A DNA stretch of 64,000 nt from Ga0077560 sp046330435 (GTDB lineage Bacteria; Actinomycetota; Thermoleophilia; Miltoncostaeales; Miltoncostaeaceae), in contig JAXLST010000013.1 of NCBI GenBank assembly GCA_046330435.1, forward strand, positions 62,001 to 126,000, read 5' to 3'. Position numbers and translations under genes: made by a program. The notes under the pieces were generated by a model, which saw only the letters and a program-made list of their open reading frames with translations, did no database searches and was not told where the DNA came from. Below are positions 30,775 through 38,825 of the stretch, one piece after another (the first letter of the stretch is position 1; each line of letters begins with the position of its first letter).

Positions 30775-32349
30775 ATGACCGGAACGGCGCTGCACGCGCG
30801 GGTCGAGGAGCTGGAGTCGCGTCGCGGCTCCGGCGTGGAGACGCGCCTGCGGCGCGCCCGGGACCTGGAGGCCGAGGCCACCGCGCAGGGGACCGCCTGG
30901 GCCGCGATGCGGGCGCGGCTGGTGGTGGCGGACATGCTGCACCGGGTGGGGCAGGTGACGGGTGCCGCATCGCTCGCCGGCGAGGTCAGCCGCTGGGCCG
31001 AGGCGCACGAGGACGGGATGCTCCTGGCGCGGAGCCACCTGGTGATGGCCTCGATCTTCGACTGCTGCGGTGATTCGGCGTCGGCCCTGGATCACGCGGT
31101 GCGCGGCATCGCGCTCCTCGACGACGACGCCCCGCCGCGCAGGCGCTTCGACCATCTGCTGGCGCTGGCGGACACGTTGGCGATGAACGGCTCGGTCGAG
31201 CAGGCGCGTCAGCGGTATGCCGAGGCCGCGGCGGTGTGCCGCGCCCTGGGCGACGGATGGCTGATGGACACCGTCCTCAACAACCTGGCCATGCTGGAGT
31301 GCGAGGCCGGTGAGATCGCGGCCGCGCTGGACGCCGTGAGGGCGCTGGAGGAACGGCCGGGAGGCGATCTGGACCCGGCCATCGCCGAGACGATCGCCCG
31401 CGTCCACCTGGCGGCCGGCGACCTCGACGCCGCCGAGCGCATGCTGGACACCGGGTGCCGCCTGCTGGGCGAGACCGGCGACGTGCAGGCGCTCACGCCC
31501 GCCGAGATCTCACTGACGCGGGCGCGCGTGCTGCAGGCGCGGAACCGTGTCCGCGACGCCCACCGCGAACTCGACGAGTGCCTGCGCATGAGCGACGAAC
31601 GCGGCCTCGGTGGCGCCCGCGTCGAGGCCCTCGGGCTGCGGGCCGAGCTGCTTGCCTCGGAGCGGCGGTTCGAGGAGGCCTTCCACGCGCACCGCGCCTT
31701 CCACTCGGCATCCGAGGCGCTCCGGTGCCGCAGGCAGGAGGCCGCCGCACGCACCCGCCAAGCGCTGTTCGAGACCGAGGAGGCGCGTCGCGCCGCACGC
31801 GCCTACCGGGCGCAGGCCCGTCTCGACGGACTCACCGGGCTCCCCAACCGGCGGTTCGTCGACGAGGAACTCCCCGAGCTGCTGCGCCGTGTCACCGAGG
31901 GCCACTCCCTGGTGGTGGCGATTGTGGACGTCGACCACTTCAAGCGGGTCAACGACACCTTCACCCACGAGGTGGGCGATCGCGTGCTGCAACGGGTGGC
32001 GGCCATCCTCGCCGCGGGAGAGCCCGGCCCGCCGCCGGTCGACGGCGACCTGCGTGAACCGGGCCGCGGGTTCGCGGCGCGGCTCGGTGGCGAGGAGTTC
32101 GTCATCGTCGTCGAGGACGCCGAACCGACCGACGCCATGCTCCGCCTGGACGGCCTGCGCCGTGACGTGGAGGCCGAGGCCTGGGCGCAGCTGGCCGCCG
32201 GTCTCGCCGTGACGGTCAGCATGGGCGCGGCCGTGGCGGTGGCGGGCGACACCGAACGCTCGGTGCTGAGCAGGGCCGACGGGCACCTGTACGCGGCCAA
32301 GCGCGAGGGCCGCAACCGGCTCGTCTGCGATCCGTGGCACACGCCCTGA
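30775..32349 (+). CDS. Diguanylate cyclase (GGDEF) with N-terminal TPR-like helical region
   Basis: 524 residues, soluble. Residues about 1-340 are helical repeats with TPR-like periodicity (e.g. DTVLNNLAMLECEAGEIAAA), then a coiled link, then a GGDEF domain from LDGLTGLPNRRFVDEE (about 350). The active site is GGEEF near residue 438, with VDVDHFKRVNDTF providing metal and substrate contacts; both indicate an active cyclase making c-di-GMP. The RxxD inhibitory site expected before GGEEF is absent. The ATG at 30775 follows a GTGAGG-like site; an in-frame upstream GTG is less likely. Confidence 0.88.
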   Translation: MTGTALHARVEELESRRGSGVETRLRRARDLEAEATAQGTAWAAMRARLVVADMLHRVGQVTGAASLAGEVSRWAEAHEDGMLLARSHLVMASIFDCCGDSASALDHAVRGIALLDDDAPPRRRFDHLLALADTLAMNGSVEQARQRYAEAAAVCRALGDGWLMDTVLNNLAMLECEAGEIAAALDAVRALEERPGGDLDPAIAETIARVHLAAGDLDAAERMLDTGCRLLGETGDVQALTPAEISLTRARVLQARNRVRDAHRELDECLRMSDERGLGGARVEALGLRAELLASERRFEEAFHAHRAFHSASEALRCRRQEAAARTRQALFETEEARRAARAYRAQARLDGLTGLPNRRFVDEELPELLRRVTEGHSLVVAIVDVDHFKRVNDTFTHEVGDRVLQRVAAILAAGEPGPPPVDGDLREPGRGFAARLGGEEFVIVVEDAEPTDAMLRLDGLRRDVEAEAWAQLAAGLAVTVSMGAAVAVAGDTERSVLSRADGHLYAAKREGRNRLVCDPWHTP

Positions 32350-32404
32350 CGGTCCGGCGCCGGCCGTGGAACGGCAGGATCCGGGGTCCGGGAGGTGTCC
32401 GGCC

Positions 32405-33101
32405 TCAGCCCCCGCCGGGCGTGACCAGGCCCGCCTCGTAGGCCAGCACCACGGCCTGGGCACGGTCCCGGATGCCGAGCTTCCGGAACAGCCGCTTGAC
32501 GTGGGTCTTCACCGTCGCCTCGCTGAGGAACAGGTGCCGGGCGATCTCGCCGTTCGGCATGCCGCGGGCGATCAGCGACAGGACCTCCATCTCGCGAGGT
32601 GTGAGCTCCCCGAAGCCGGGCGGCGGCGCCACCGGCGGCGCGCTGCGCACGAACTGCTCGATGAGACGGCGGGTGATCGCCGGTGCGAGCAGCGCGTCCC
32701 CGGACGCCACGACCCTCACCGCCGCGATGAGGTCCTCGGGCGGCACGTCCTTCAGCAGGAAGCCGCTCGCCCCGGCGCGCAGGGCCTCGTAGACGTACTC
32801 GTTGACGTCGAAGGTGGTGAGCATGAGGACGGCCACCGCCTCGTCCGCGGCGAGGATCCGGCGCGTGGCCTCCAGGCCGTCCATCCCCGGCATTCGGATG
32901 TCCATCAGCACCACGTCGGGCCGCCGGCGCGCAGCGAGCGCCGCCGCCTCGTGGCCGTCGCCGGCCTCCCCCACCACCGTGAGGCCCTCCGCGGCCTCCA
33001 GGATCGCCCGGAACCCGGCGCGCACCAGGGCCTCGGTCGTCGGCGATGAGCACCGACACCGTGGCCGGCGACGCGGGCGGATCCTGGGGGTGCGCGTCCA
33101 C
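32405..33101 (-). CDS. NarL/LuxR-family response regulator with apparent single-base frameshift
   Basis: Two-component regulator whose reading frame is broken. From GTG at 33101 the first 22 codons give VSVLIADD, the normal start of a receiver domain with its acidic pair. The continuation EALVRAGFRAIL is found only after skipping one base, at or next to 33035. Downstream, the domain is normal: VVLMDIRMPGMDG (phospho-acceptor D), LTTFDVNE, GFLLKDVPPEDL, then LTPREMEVLSLIARG and EATVKTHVKRLF. Unshifted translation from 33139 instead yields a basic nonsense N-terminus lacking the acidic pair. It may be a real inactivation or a sequence error. It faces two kinase genes divergently. Confidence 0.85.
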
Positions 33102-33211
33102 GGGGGCAACCTGGCCGCCGCGGGCCGCGCGGTCGTCATCCCGGGGGACCGGTCCGCGTCACCCCGCGGGGGGACGCACCAACCGGCGGCGCCGTACTAC
33201 GGTCGCCCGCG

Positions 33212-34318
33212 ATGAGGATCCGGCCGGACGCGAGATGGGGCGACGCCGCCCTCGCCGTGGTGCTCCTGGGCATCGGGCTCGCCACCGCGCTCACGCCCGG
33301 CGCCGCCGCGGGTGCGGGCGGCACGTGGCTCGACGCGCTGACCTACCCCGCGGTGCTGGCGCCGCTGCTCCTGCGGCGCCGCTCCCCGCCGCTCGCGGCC
33401 GCCGCCTTCCCCGCGGCGGTCCTGGTGAGCGCCGTCCCCACGTTCGCGCAACTCCGCATCCCGGCGGTGGTGGCGGTGGGGATGGTGGTCGCCTTCGCGC
33501 TCGGCCAGCACGTCCCATGGCGGATGGCGGCGGCGGGTCTCGTGCTCCTGGCCGTCGGGTTCCTGGTGGACGGCCTCACCGAGCACGTGCTGGACAGCCC
33601 CGTGCCGATGCTCGTGTTCGCGGTCCCGCTCGGGGCCGCGGCCTTCGGAGCCGGGCGGCTGGTGCGGTCCCGCGACCGGCTGGCCGAGGAGCTGCGCGCC
33701 ACCACCCGGGAGCTGGAACGGCGCCGGGACGAGACCGCGAGCCTGGCGATCGAGCTGGAACGCGCCCGCCTGGCATCCGACCTGGACGCCGCGGCCAGGC
33801 GGCGCATCCGGGAGATCGTCGACGCGGCGGCCGTGGACGAAGGGGACTTCGGGCGCATCGAGTCCGCGGCCCGGGCCTCCCTGAACGAGATGCGCGAGCT
33901 CCTGGGCGTGATGCGCAGCGACGGCGGCGGCCGCCATGCGCCGGGACCGCGGCTGGCCGACATCGACGCGCTGCTCGCCGACATGCGCCGCGGCGGCCGC
34001 AGCGTTGGGCTGTCGGTGGAGGGGGACCACCGAGAGCTGCCGGGAGACGTGGAGCTCGCCGCGTACCGGACCCTGCAGCACGCGCTGGCCGCCCTCGACG
34101 GGCGTGACGGGGCGGCCGCGTCGGTGGTGCTGCGATACCTGCCCGACGCCCTCGAGGTGGAGGTGCAGGGGCCGGCTGCGGAGGGCGCCGGCGCACAGGC
34201 GGCGCTGGCGGCCGCCCACGAGCGCATCCGCGTGCAGGGCGGCCGGCTGGACGCCCGCGGCGCGGGCCCCCGCCGCGTCCTGACCGCCCGCCTGCCGGTG
34301 GTGCCCGCCCATGCGTGA
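33212..34318 (+). CDS. Degenerate sensor-kinase-like membrane protein
   Basis: 368 residues: about five membrane helices (10-150), a coiled linker (about 165-195) and a C-terminal region like the DHp and ATPase parts of NarL-type kinases, but degraded. The normal phospho-acceptor motif (R-x-x-I-A-R-E-L-H-D) is replaced by ARLASDLDAAARRR, with no histidine, and the ATPase part lacks clear N and G boxes. It cannot autophosphorylate in the usual way. It overlaps an intact kinase by 8 nt, suggesting a regulatory heterodimer partner. TACGGT at 33198-33203 ends 8 nt before the ATG (possible near-leaderless start). Confidence 0.75.
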   Translation: MRIRPDARWGDAALAVVLLGIGLATALTPGAAAGAGGTWLDALTYPAVLAPLLLRRRSPPLAAAAFPAAVLVSAVPTFAQLRIPAVVAVGMVVAFALGQHVPWRMAAAGLVLLAVGFLVDGLTEHVLDSPVPMLVFAVPLGAAAFGAGRLVRSRDRLAEELRATTRELERRRDETASLAIELERARLASDLDAAARRRIREIVDAAAVDEGDFGRIESAARASLNEMRELLGVMRSDGGGRHAPGPRLADIDALLADMRRGGRSVGLSVEGDHRELPGDVELAAYRTLQHALAALDGRDGAAASVVLRYLPDALEVEVQGPAAEGAGAQAALAAAHERIRVQGGRLDARGAGPRRVLTARLPVVPAHA

Positions 34319-35336
34319 GCGCCTGCGCGCCGACCGCATCATCGCGGCCGTGCTGGCCGTCGCCTGCGCCGTGCTGGCCCTCGCCCGCCCCGGCGCGGCC
34401 GCGGCGGGCCAGTTGGCGCCCGTGACCGCCGCGCTGACCTTCGCCGCCGGAGGCTGGCTGCCGCGGTGGCCCGGCTTCGCGGGCGTCATCGCCCTGTCCG
34501 TGGCGATCCAGGCGGACATGGGCACGGAGAACCTCCCCAACTTCGAGATCGGTCTCGTGACGATCCTCCCGTGGGCGGCGGGCCTCGTGTTCCGCGACCG
34601 CCGCGACCTGGTTGCCGGGCTCCGGGCGCGGCGGGCGGAGCTGGAGCGGGCCGAGGACGAGTACGTACGCCTCGCGGTGCGGCGGGAGCGCGCCGCCATC
34701 GCCCGGGAGCTGCACGACATCGTGTCCCACAACCTCGCCGTGATCGCGGTGCAGGCCGGCGCCGGCCGCATGGCCACCGCGGATCCGCCCCAGACCCGGG
34801 CCGAGCGGTTCCGGGCGATCCGGCGGGCCGGGGAGCAGGCGCTCACCGAGATGGCCCTGCTGGTGGACCTCCTGGGGGCCGAGCGCGCCGGCGGCTTCGG
34901 CGACCTGCCCGCGCTGCTCGCCAGGGCCGCCGCGGGCGGCGTGGAGGTGACCATGGCGCCGCTCCCCGCCGCGGCACTGCCGGAGCGCACCGAGGCGGCG
35001 GCGGTCGCGGTGATCCACGAGGCGCTCACCAACGCCATGAAGCACGCCCCCGGATCGGTCGGCCACATCAGCGTCCGGGACGTGGACGGGGAGGTGCGGG
35101 TCGAGGTCCGCGACGACGGCGCCGCCGGGCCGGCGCCGCTGGCCGGCAGCGGATCCGGCATCGGTGTCGCCGGCATGCGGGAGCGGGTCGCCGCGATGGG
35201 CGGGACCCTGGCGGCGGGACCCCACGGCGACGGCTGGCGAGTGCTCGCGGTGCTCCCCGCGGTGCCGGGGTCCCCCCGTGGGAGGACGGCGGATGCGCCC
35301 CCCGGGGGGACGCCCCCGGAGGCGGCCACGGGTTGA
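34311..35336 (+). CDS. NarL-type sensor histidine kinase
   Basis: 341 residues. Short membrane region (about 10-90), coiled linker, then HisKA_3 with the phospho-acceptor in IARELHDIVSHNLAVIAVQA near residue 138 and HATPase with IHEALTNAMKHAPG, EVRDDGAAG and GSGIGVAGMRERVAAMGG. It is complete and should be active. The partner regulator is likely the frameshifted gene divergent at 32405-33101. A proline-rich tail (GRTADAPPGGTPPE) follows the domain. Confidence 0.92.
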   Translation: MRERLRADRIIAAVLAVACAVLALARPGAAAAGQLAPVTAALTFAAGGWLPRWPGFAGVIALSVAIQADMGTENLPNFEIGLVTILPWAAGLVFRDRRDLVAGLRARRAELERAEDEYVRLAVRRERAAIARELHDIVSHNLAVIAVQAGAGRMATADPPQTRAERFRAIRRAGEQALTEMALLVDLLGAERAGGFGDLPALLARAAAGGVEVTMAPLPAAALPERTEAAAVAVIHEALTNAMKHAPGSVGHISVRDVDGEVRVEVRDDGAAGPAPLAGSGSGIGVAGMRERVAAMGGTLAAGPHGDGWRVLAVLPAVPGSPRGRTADAPPGGTPPEAATG

Positions 35337-35396
35337 CTCGTGGTGCGCCGCCACGGGGCGGCGCGGCACCCCGCCAACTCCACCCCGGAGCCCGCA

Positions 35397-35861
35397 ATGA
35401 ACCGCCTCACGCTCCTCCCGGCCGCCGCCCTGGCCGTCGCGGCGCTCGCCGCCGCCACGGCCGCGGGCGCGGTCCGCACCGAGACACTGCGCATCTACGA
35501 GCAGCAGACCTCCATCCGCGTCACCCGCGCGGACGGCACGGTGCTCACCCGGGAGCCACTGCCGGCGCCACGGCCCGGCGACCGCCTGGACGTCACCTAC
35601 CGCGGGTTCCGCGGCACGCACGCCGCGCACGCCCGGCGCGCGACGAGCACCACGCACCTCGTGTGCCTGTTCGGGCGCGGCGAGCCGGACTGCACGTCGC
35701 ACGTCGCCATCGGCGGCTCGATGCTCGTGTTCACCGGCAACCCCGGGACCGTGGTGCTCGGGACCGGCCGGTACCGGGGCGCCACCGGCCGGGTCGTGCG
35801 GTCGGCGGACGCCGGCGGCAACGACCTGGACATCGTGGCCAGGATCCGGCTGCGCGGGTAG
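35397..35861 (+). CDS. Exported beta-barrel-like protein (allene oxide cyclase/dirigent-like)
   Basis: 154 residues with a signal peptide (LTLLPAAALAVAALAAATAA, cleavage near residue 25). The mature part has the layout of small dirigent/AOC-like barrels in actinobacteria: TSTTHLVCLFGRGEPDCTSH, VFTGNPGTVVLGTGRYRGAT and a final strand DLDIVARIRLRG. Two cysteines (about 102 and 110) could form a disulfide. Function unknown. It sits 60 bp after the kinase gene and may share its transcript. Confidence 0.6.
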   Translation: MNRLTLLPAAALAVAALAAATAAGAVRTETLRIYEQQTSIRVTRADGTVLTREPLPAPRPGDRLDVTYRGFRGTHAAHARRATSTTHLVCLFGRGEPDCTSHVAIGGSMLVFTGNPGTVVLGTGRYRGATGRVVRSADAGGNDLDIVARIRLRG

Positions 35862-35916
35862 GCCGGATCAGGACGGACGCCGCCGGATGGCCCCGGCGGC
35901 GCCCGTCGTGGCCGGA

Positions 35917-37221
35917 TCAGTCGGCGGTGAGGCCCTCCGCCACAGTGCGCACCCGCTCCGCGAGGTTCGCGACCTCGCTGGAGGCGCGACCGGTCTCGGA
36001 GGCCGCGGCGGCGACCTCCTGGGACGCGGCGGCGATGCTCTCCATCTCACCGGTCGCCTGTGCGACGGCGGTGGTGATCTCACCGAAGCGCTCGCGGACG
36101 GCGCCGGTGGCGTCGCCCAGGGCGTCGACCTCGGCGGCGGCGCTGTCGCCCGCCTGCCGGACCTCCGAGATCGCGCGGCCCATGTCGGCCACCGCCTCGC
36201 GGCTGTCCTGCAGGTGCCGCTGCGTGGTCTCCGCGAGCTTGCGGACCTCGTCGGCGACCACGGCGAAGCCGCGGCCCACGTCGCCGGCGCGCGCCGCCTC
36301 GATGGCGGCGTTCAGGGCCAGGAGGTTGATCTGCCCGGCGGTCTCCTCCAGGACGGTGGAGATGGCGCCGATGCGCTCCGAGCTGGCGTCCAGGGACGCC
36401 GCGGCCGTGGCCAGACGGCCGGACGCGTCGCTCACGCGGCCCACGGCGCCATCGGCCTCGGCCATCGCGGAGGCGCCCTCGGTGGCCGTGGTGGTCGCCT
36501 GACGGCCCTGCTCGGTGGCCTCGGTGACCTGCCCCGCGACCGTCTCCGCGGTCGCGCTCATCTCCTCCACGGCGGCGGAGGTCTGCTGGGCGGTGGCGGC
36601 CAGCTGCGTCGACAGCGAGATGAGCTCGTCCTGCACGGCCTTCTGGGACGCGCGCTGCTCCAGCACCTCGTCCATCGCGGCCTGGGCGCGGTCCGCGCGG
36701 GTCCCCACGAACACCAGGCTCACCAGCGCGGCGTCGAACCCGAGCATGCGGTTGAAGGCCTTCACGTACTCCTCGACGGGCCGCGGGAGCTTCGTGCCCT
36801 TCCGGCCGGCGCGCTGGTTCCGCATGAGGATGTTGAGCCACTCCTCGCGGATCACCTCGAGCTGCAGCATGTAGGCGTCCAGCGGCAGGTCGATGCGGTC
36901 GTGCACCATCGCGATGCGGGTGCGGGACTCCACGTGCGACGGCCCCAGGTCCGTGGTCGCGAAGTCGAGGATGTACTGCTTGAGCGTCCGCGAGAGGCGG
37001 TCGACGGTGCTGTGCTTCGTGGCGATGTCCACCAGCACGGGGAACTGCTGCAGCTTGCCGTAGAAGGCCGCCACGATGTCATCGGCGTGGCGCTGCAGCA
37101 GCGGAGCCGCCTCGCGCATCGCCGCGAAGGTCTCCGGCGTGACCCCCGCCATGCGCATGCGGGTGTCGGGATCGACCCCGTGGGAACCGGAACCCGCGCG
37201 GGGCTCGACGGCAACGTCCAT
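35917..37221 (-). CDS. Globin-coupled methyl-accepting chemotaxis-type sensor
   Basis: 434 residues. An N-terminal globin domain (about 20-175) has a likely proximal heme ligand H107 in RIAMVHDRIDLPLDAYM and a candidate distal tyrosine Y54 in AAFYGKL, as in HemAT-type oxygen sensors. A C-terminal receptor signalling domain (about 200-430) includes the hairpin-tip-like LNAAIEAARAGDVGRGFAVV and VVADEVRKLAE. No membrane segment is present, so it is cytoplasmic. No che or flagellar genes occur in the window. The ATG has GGAGG upstream, with an unusual inverted repeat further up. Confidence 0.92.
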   Translation of the reverse strand: MDVAVEPRAGSGSHGVDPDTRMRMAGVTPETFAAMREAAPLLQRHADDIVAAFYGKLQQFPVLVDIATKHSTVDRLSRTLKQYILDFATTDLGPSHVESRTRIAMVHDRIDLPLDAYMLQLEVIREEWLNILMRNQRAGRKGTKLPRPVEEYVKAFNRMLGFDAALVSLVFVGTRADRAQAAMDEVLEQRASQKAVQDELISLSTQLAATAQQTSAAVEEMSATAETVAGQVTEATEQGRQATTTATEGASAMAEADGAVGRVSDASGRLATAAASLDASSERIGAISTVLEETAGQINLLALNAAIEAARAGDVGRGFAVVADEVRKLAETTQRHLQDSREAVADMGRAISEVRQAGDSAAAEVDALGDATGAVRERFGEITTAVAQATGEMESIAAASQEVAAAASETGRASSEVANLAERVRTVAEGLTAD

Positions 37222-37271
37222 GTGTCCTCCAGATTCGTCCGTGGTCGCCGTCTCGCGGGGGAGAGTCCGGC

Positions 37272-37332
37272 ACGGACGGAATCGCCTGCACGGGGCGGGC
37301 GCTTGAATCGCACGCCACACCATTCCGTCCGT
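37272..37332 (-). promoter_or_regulatory. Inverted repeats and possible sigma28-like promoter of the globin-coupled sensor
   Basis: ACGGACGGAAT (37272-37282) and its complement ATTCCGTCCGT (37322-37332) are separated by 39 bp upstream of the sensor. Between them, on the minus strand, TCAAG (37302-37306) and GCGATT (37280-37285) lie 16 nt apart, resembling motility-sigma hexamers. One arm overlaps the -10-like element, so a bound regulator would block it. Promoter type is tentative. Confidence 0.4.
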
Positions 37333-37416
37333 TCTCCCGTCCGGAATTGTGGACAACGTTGGGGAACCTGGGGAAAACTCATGGACGCCCGACGCCGGGC
37401 GACCAGCCCGCGGGGA

Positions 37417-37560
37417 TCAGCCCGCGTCACCGTCCAGACGCGCCGAGACCAGCGTCGCCAGCGATCGGAGCTGCTCACGCAGGTCCTCCACCTGCAGCGT
37501 GAGCCGGGACATCTCCTCGTCCATCGCATCCAGGCGCAGCGCCAGATCGGTCGTGTCCAT
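37417..37560 (-). CDS. Small coiled-coil protein
   Basis: 47-residue product, almost entirely one acidic coiled coil with leucine heptads (LRLDAMDEEMSRLTLQVEDL, then REQLRSLATLV). GAGGAGG lies 8 nt before the ATG, and spacing from flanking genes leaves it alone. No family recognised; SlyX-like peptides have similar composition but I see no direct match. Confidence 0.5.
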   Translation of the reverse strand: MDTTDLALRLDAMDEEMSRLTLQVEDLREQLRSLATLVSARLDGDAG

Positions 37561-37691
37561 CACCGCCTCCTCACTCGACGTGGCCGCACCGTCAACCTTC
37601 CCGCCGGCGGGACGGCGGACGCCTCCGCGCGGGCACGGAGCGACCACGGGGCGGGACCGGGTCCCGGGCCGCGGGTAGGCTGGCCCGGCCC

Positions 37692-38825
37692 ATGACCCGC
37701 CGCCTGCGCACCGCCCTCGCCGCCCTCGCCGCCCTGGCCGTGCTCACCGGCTGCGGCGGGAACGGCGGCGACGCACCGCGCCCCGCCGGCGACGGCCTGC
37801 GGGTGGGCATCCAGGACGACCGCCTCGCCGCCCCCGGGGTCGACCCGGCCGAGCGCCTCGACCTGGTGGAGTCCCTCGGCGCCGGGCTGGTGCGCGTCGA
37901 CCTGCGCTGGGACCTGGTGGCCGCCCGTCGGCCCGCGGACGCGCGGAACCCGGACGACCCGGCCTACGACTGGTCCCACTACGACGCCGTCGTCGACGAC
38001 GCCACCGCCCTCGGCATGGACGTGATGTTCACCATCTGGGGCACGCCGCCGTGGGCCGCCGACCCGGCCGGCGAGGACCCCCGGTTCCCCGCCTGGGGCG
38101 CGCGCCCTCGGGACCCCGCGGACGCCGGGGCCTTCGCGGAGGCGGCGGCGCAGCGGTACGGGCCCGAGGGCGTCCACATGTGGGAGGCGTGGAACGAGCC
38201 GAACATCCCGCTGTTCCTGCGGCCGCAGTACATCCGCAGCGGGACCACCTGGGCCGCGGCGTCGCCCGGCACCTACGCGGCGATGCTCACCGCCATGTAC
38301 CGGGGCATCAAGCACGCGGACCCCTCCGCGGTGGTCGCCGGCGGCGTGACCGCGCCGGCCGGCAACAAGGAGCCCTCCGACGCGGCGTCCCGCGTGCCGC
38401 CGCAGCAGTTCCTGCGCGCTCTGAACGACCTGGAACCGCCCATGGACGCGTACGCCCACCACCCGTACCCCATCACCCCGCCCCGCACGAGGAACAACCC
38501 GCGGGCGAGCTACGTCGACCTCTACAACCTCGACGTGCTCGAGCGCGAGCTGGACGAGGGGTACCTGGCCGGCAAGCCGCTGTGGCTCACCGAGTTCGGC
38601 GTCGGCACGAGGGCCGTCTCGAACTACCCGTTCTTCGTGAGCCCGGAGCGCCAGCGGGACATGCTCCAGGACGCCTTCCGGCGGGTCCGCGCCGACCGGC
38701 GGGTGCGGGTGTTCGTGTGGTACCTGCTGCAGGACCACGTGGAGTGGTCGAGCGGGCTGCTGGACGAGACCGGCGCCCAGAAGCCGGCGGCGGCGGCGTT
38801 CCGTGACGCCGCGTCAGGCGGCTGA
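37692..38825 (+). CDS. Lipoprotein glycoside hydrolase (clan GH-A, GH39/GH5-like)
   Basis: 377 residues with a lipoprotein signal (lipobox LTGC, acylated Cys at 21), so anchored outside the cell membrane. The barrel carries the clan A acid/base in MWEAWNEPN (E near 169) and the nucleophile in LWLTEFGVGT (E near 301), with VRVDLRWDLVAARRP and YAHHPYP between. Substrate is unknown. A TAGGCT hexamer lies 10 nt before the ATG. The 3' end overlaps the convergent MFS gene by 12 nt. Confidence 0.85.
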   Translation: MTRRLRTALAALAALAVLTGCGGNGGDAPRPAGDGLRVGIQDDRLAAPGVDPAERLDLVESLGAGLVRVDLRWDLVAARRPADARNPDDPAYDWSHYDAVVDDATALGMDVMFTIWGTPPWAADPAGEDPRFPAWGARPRDPADAGAFAEAAAQRYGPEGVHMWEAWNEPNIPLFLRPQYIRSGTTWAAASPGTYAAMLTAMYRGIKHADPSAVVAGGVTAPAGNKEPSDAASRVPPQQFLRALNDLEPPMDAYAHHPYPITPPRTRNNPRASYVDLYNLDVLERELDEGYLAGKPLWLTEFGVGTRAVSNYPFFVSPERQRDMLQDAFRRVRADRRVRVFVWYLLQDHVEWSSGLLDETGAQKPAAAAFRDAASGG

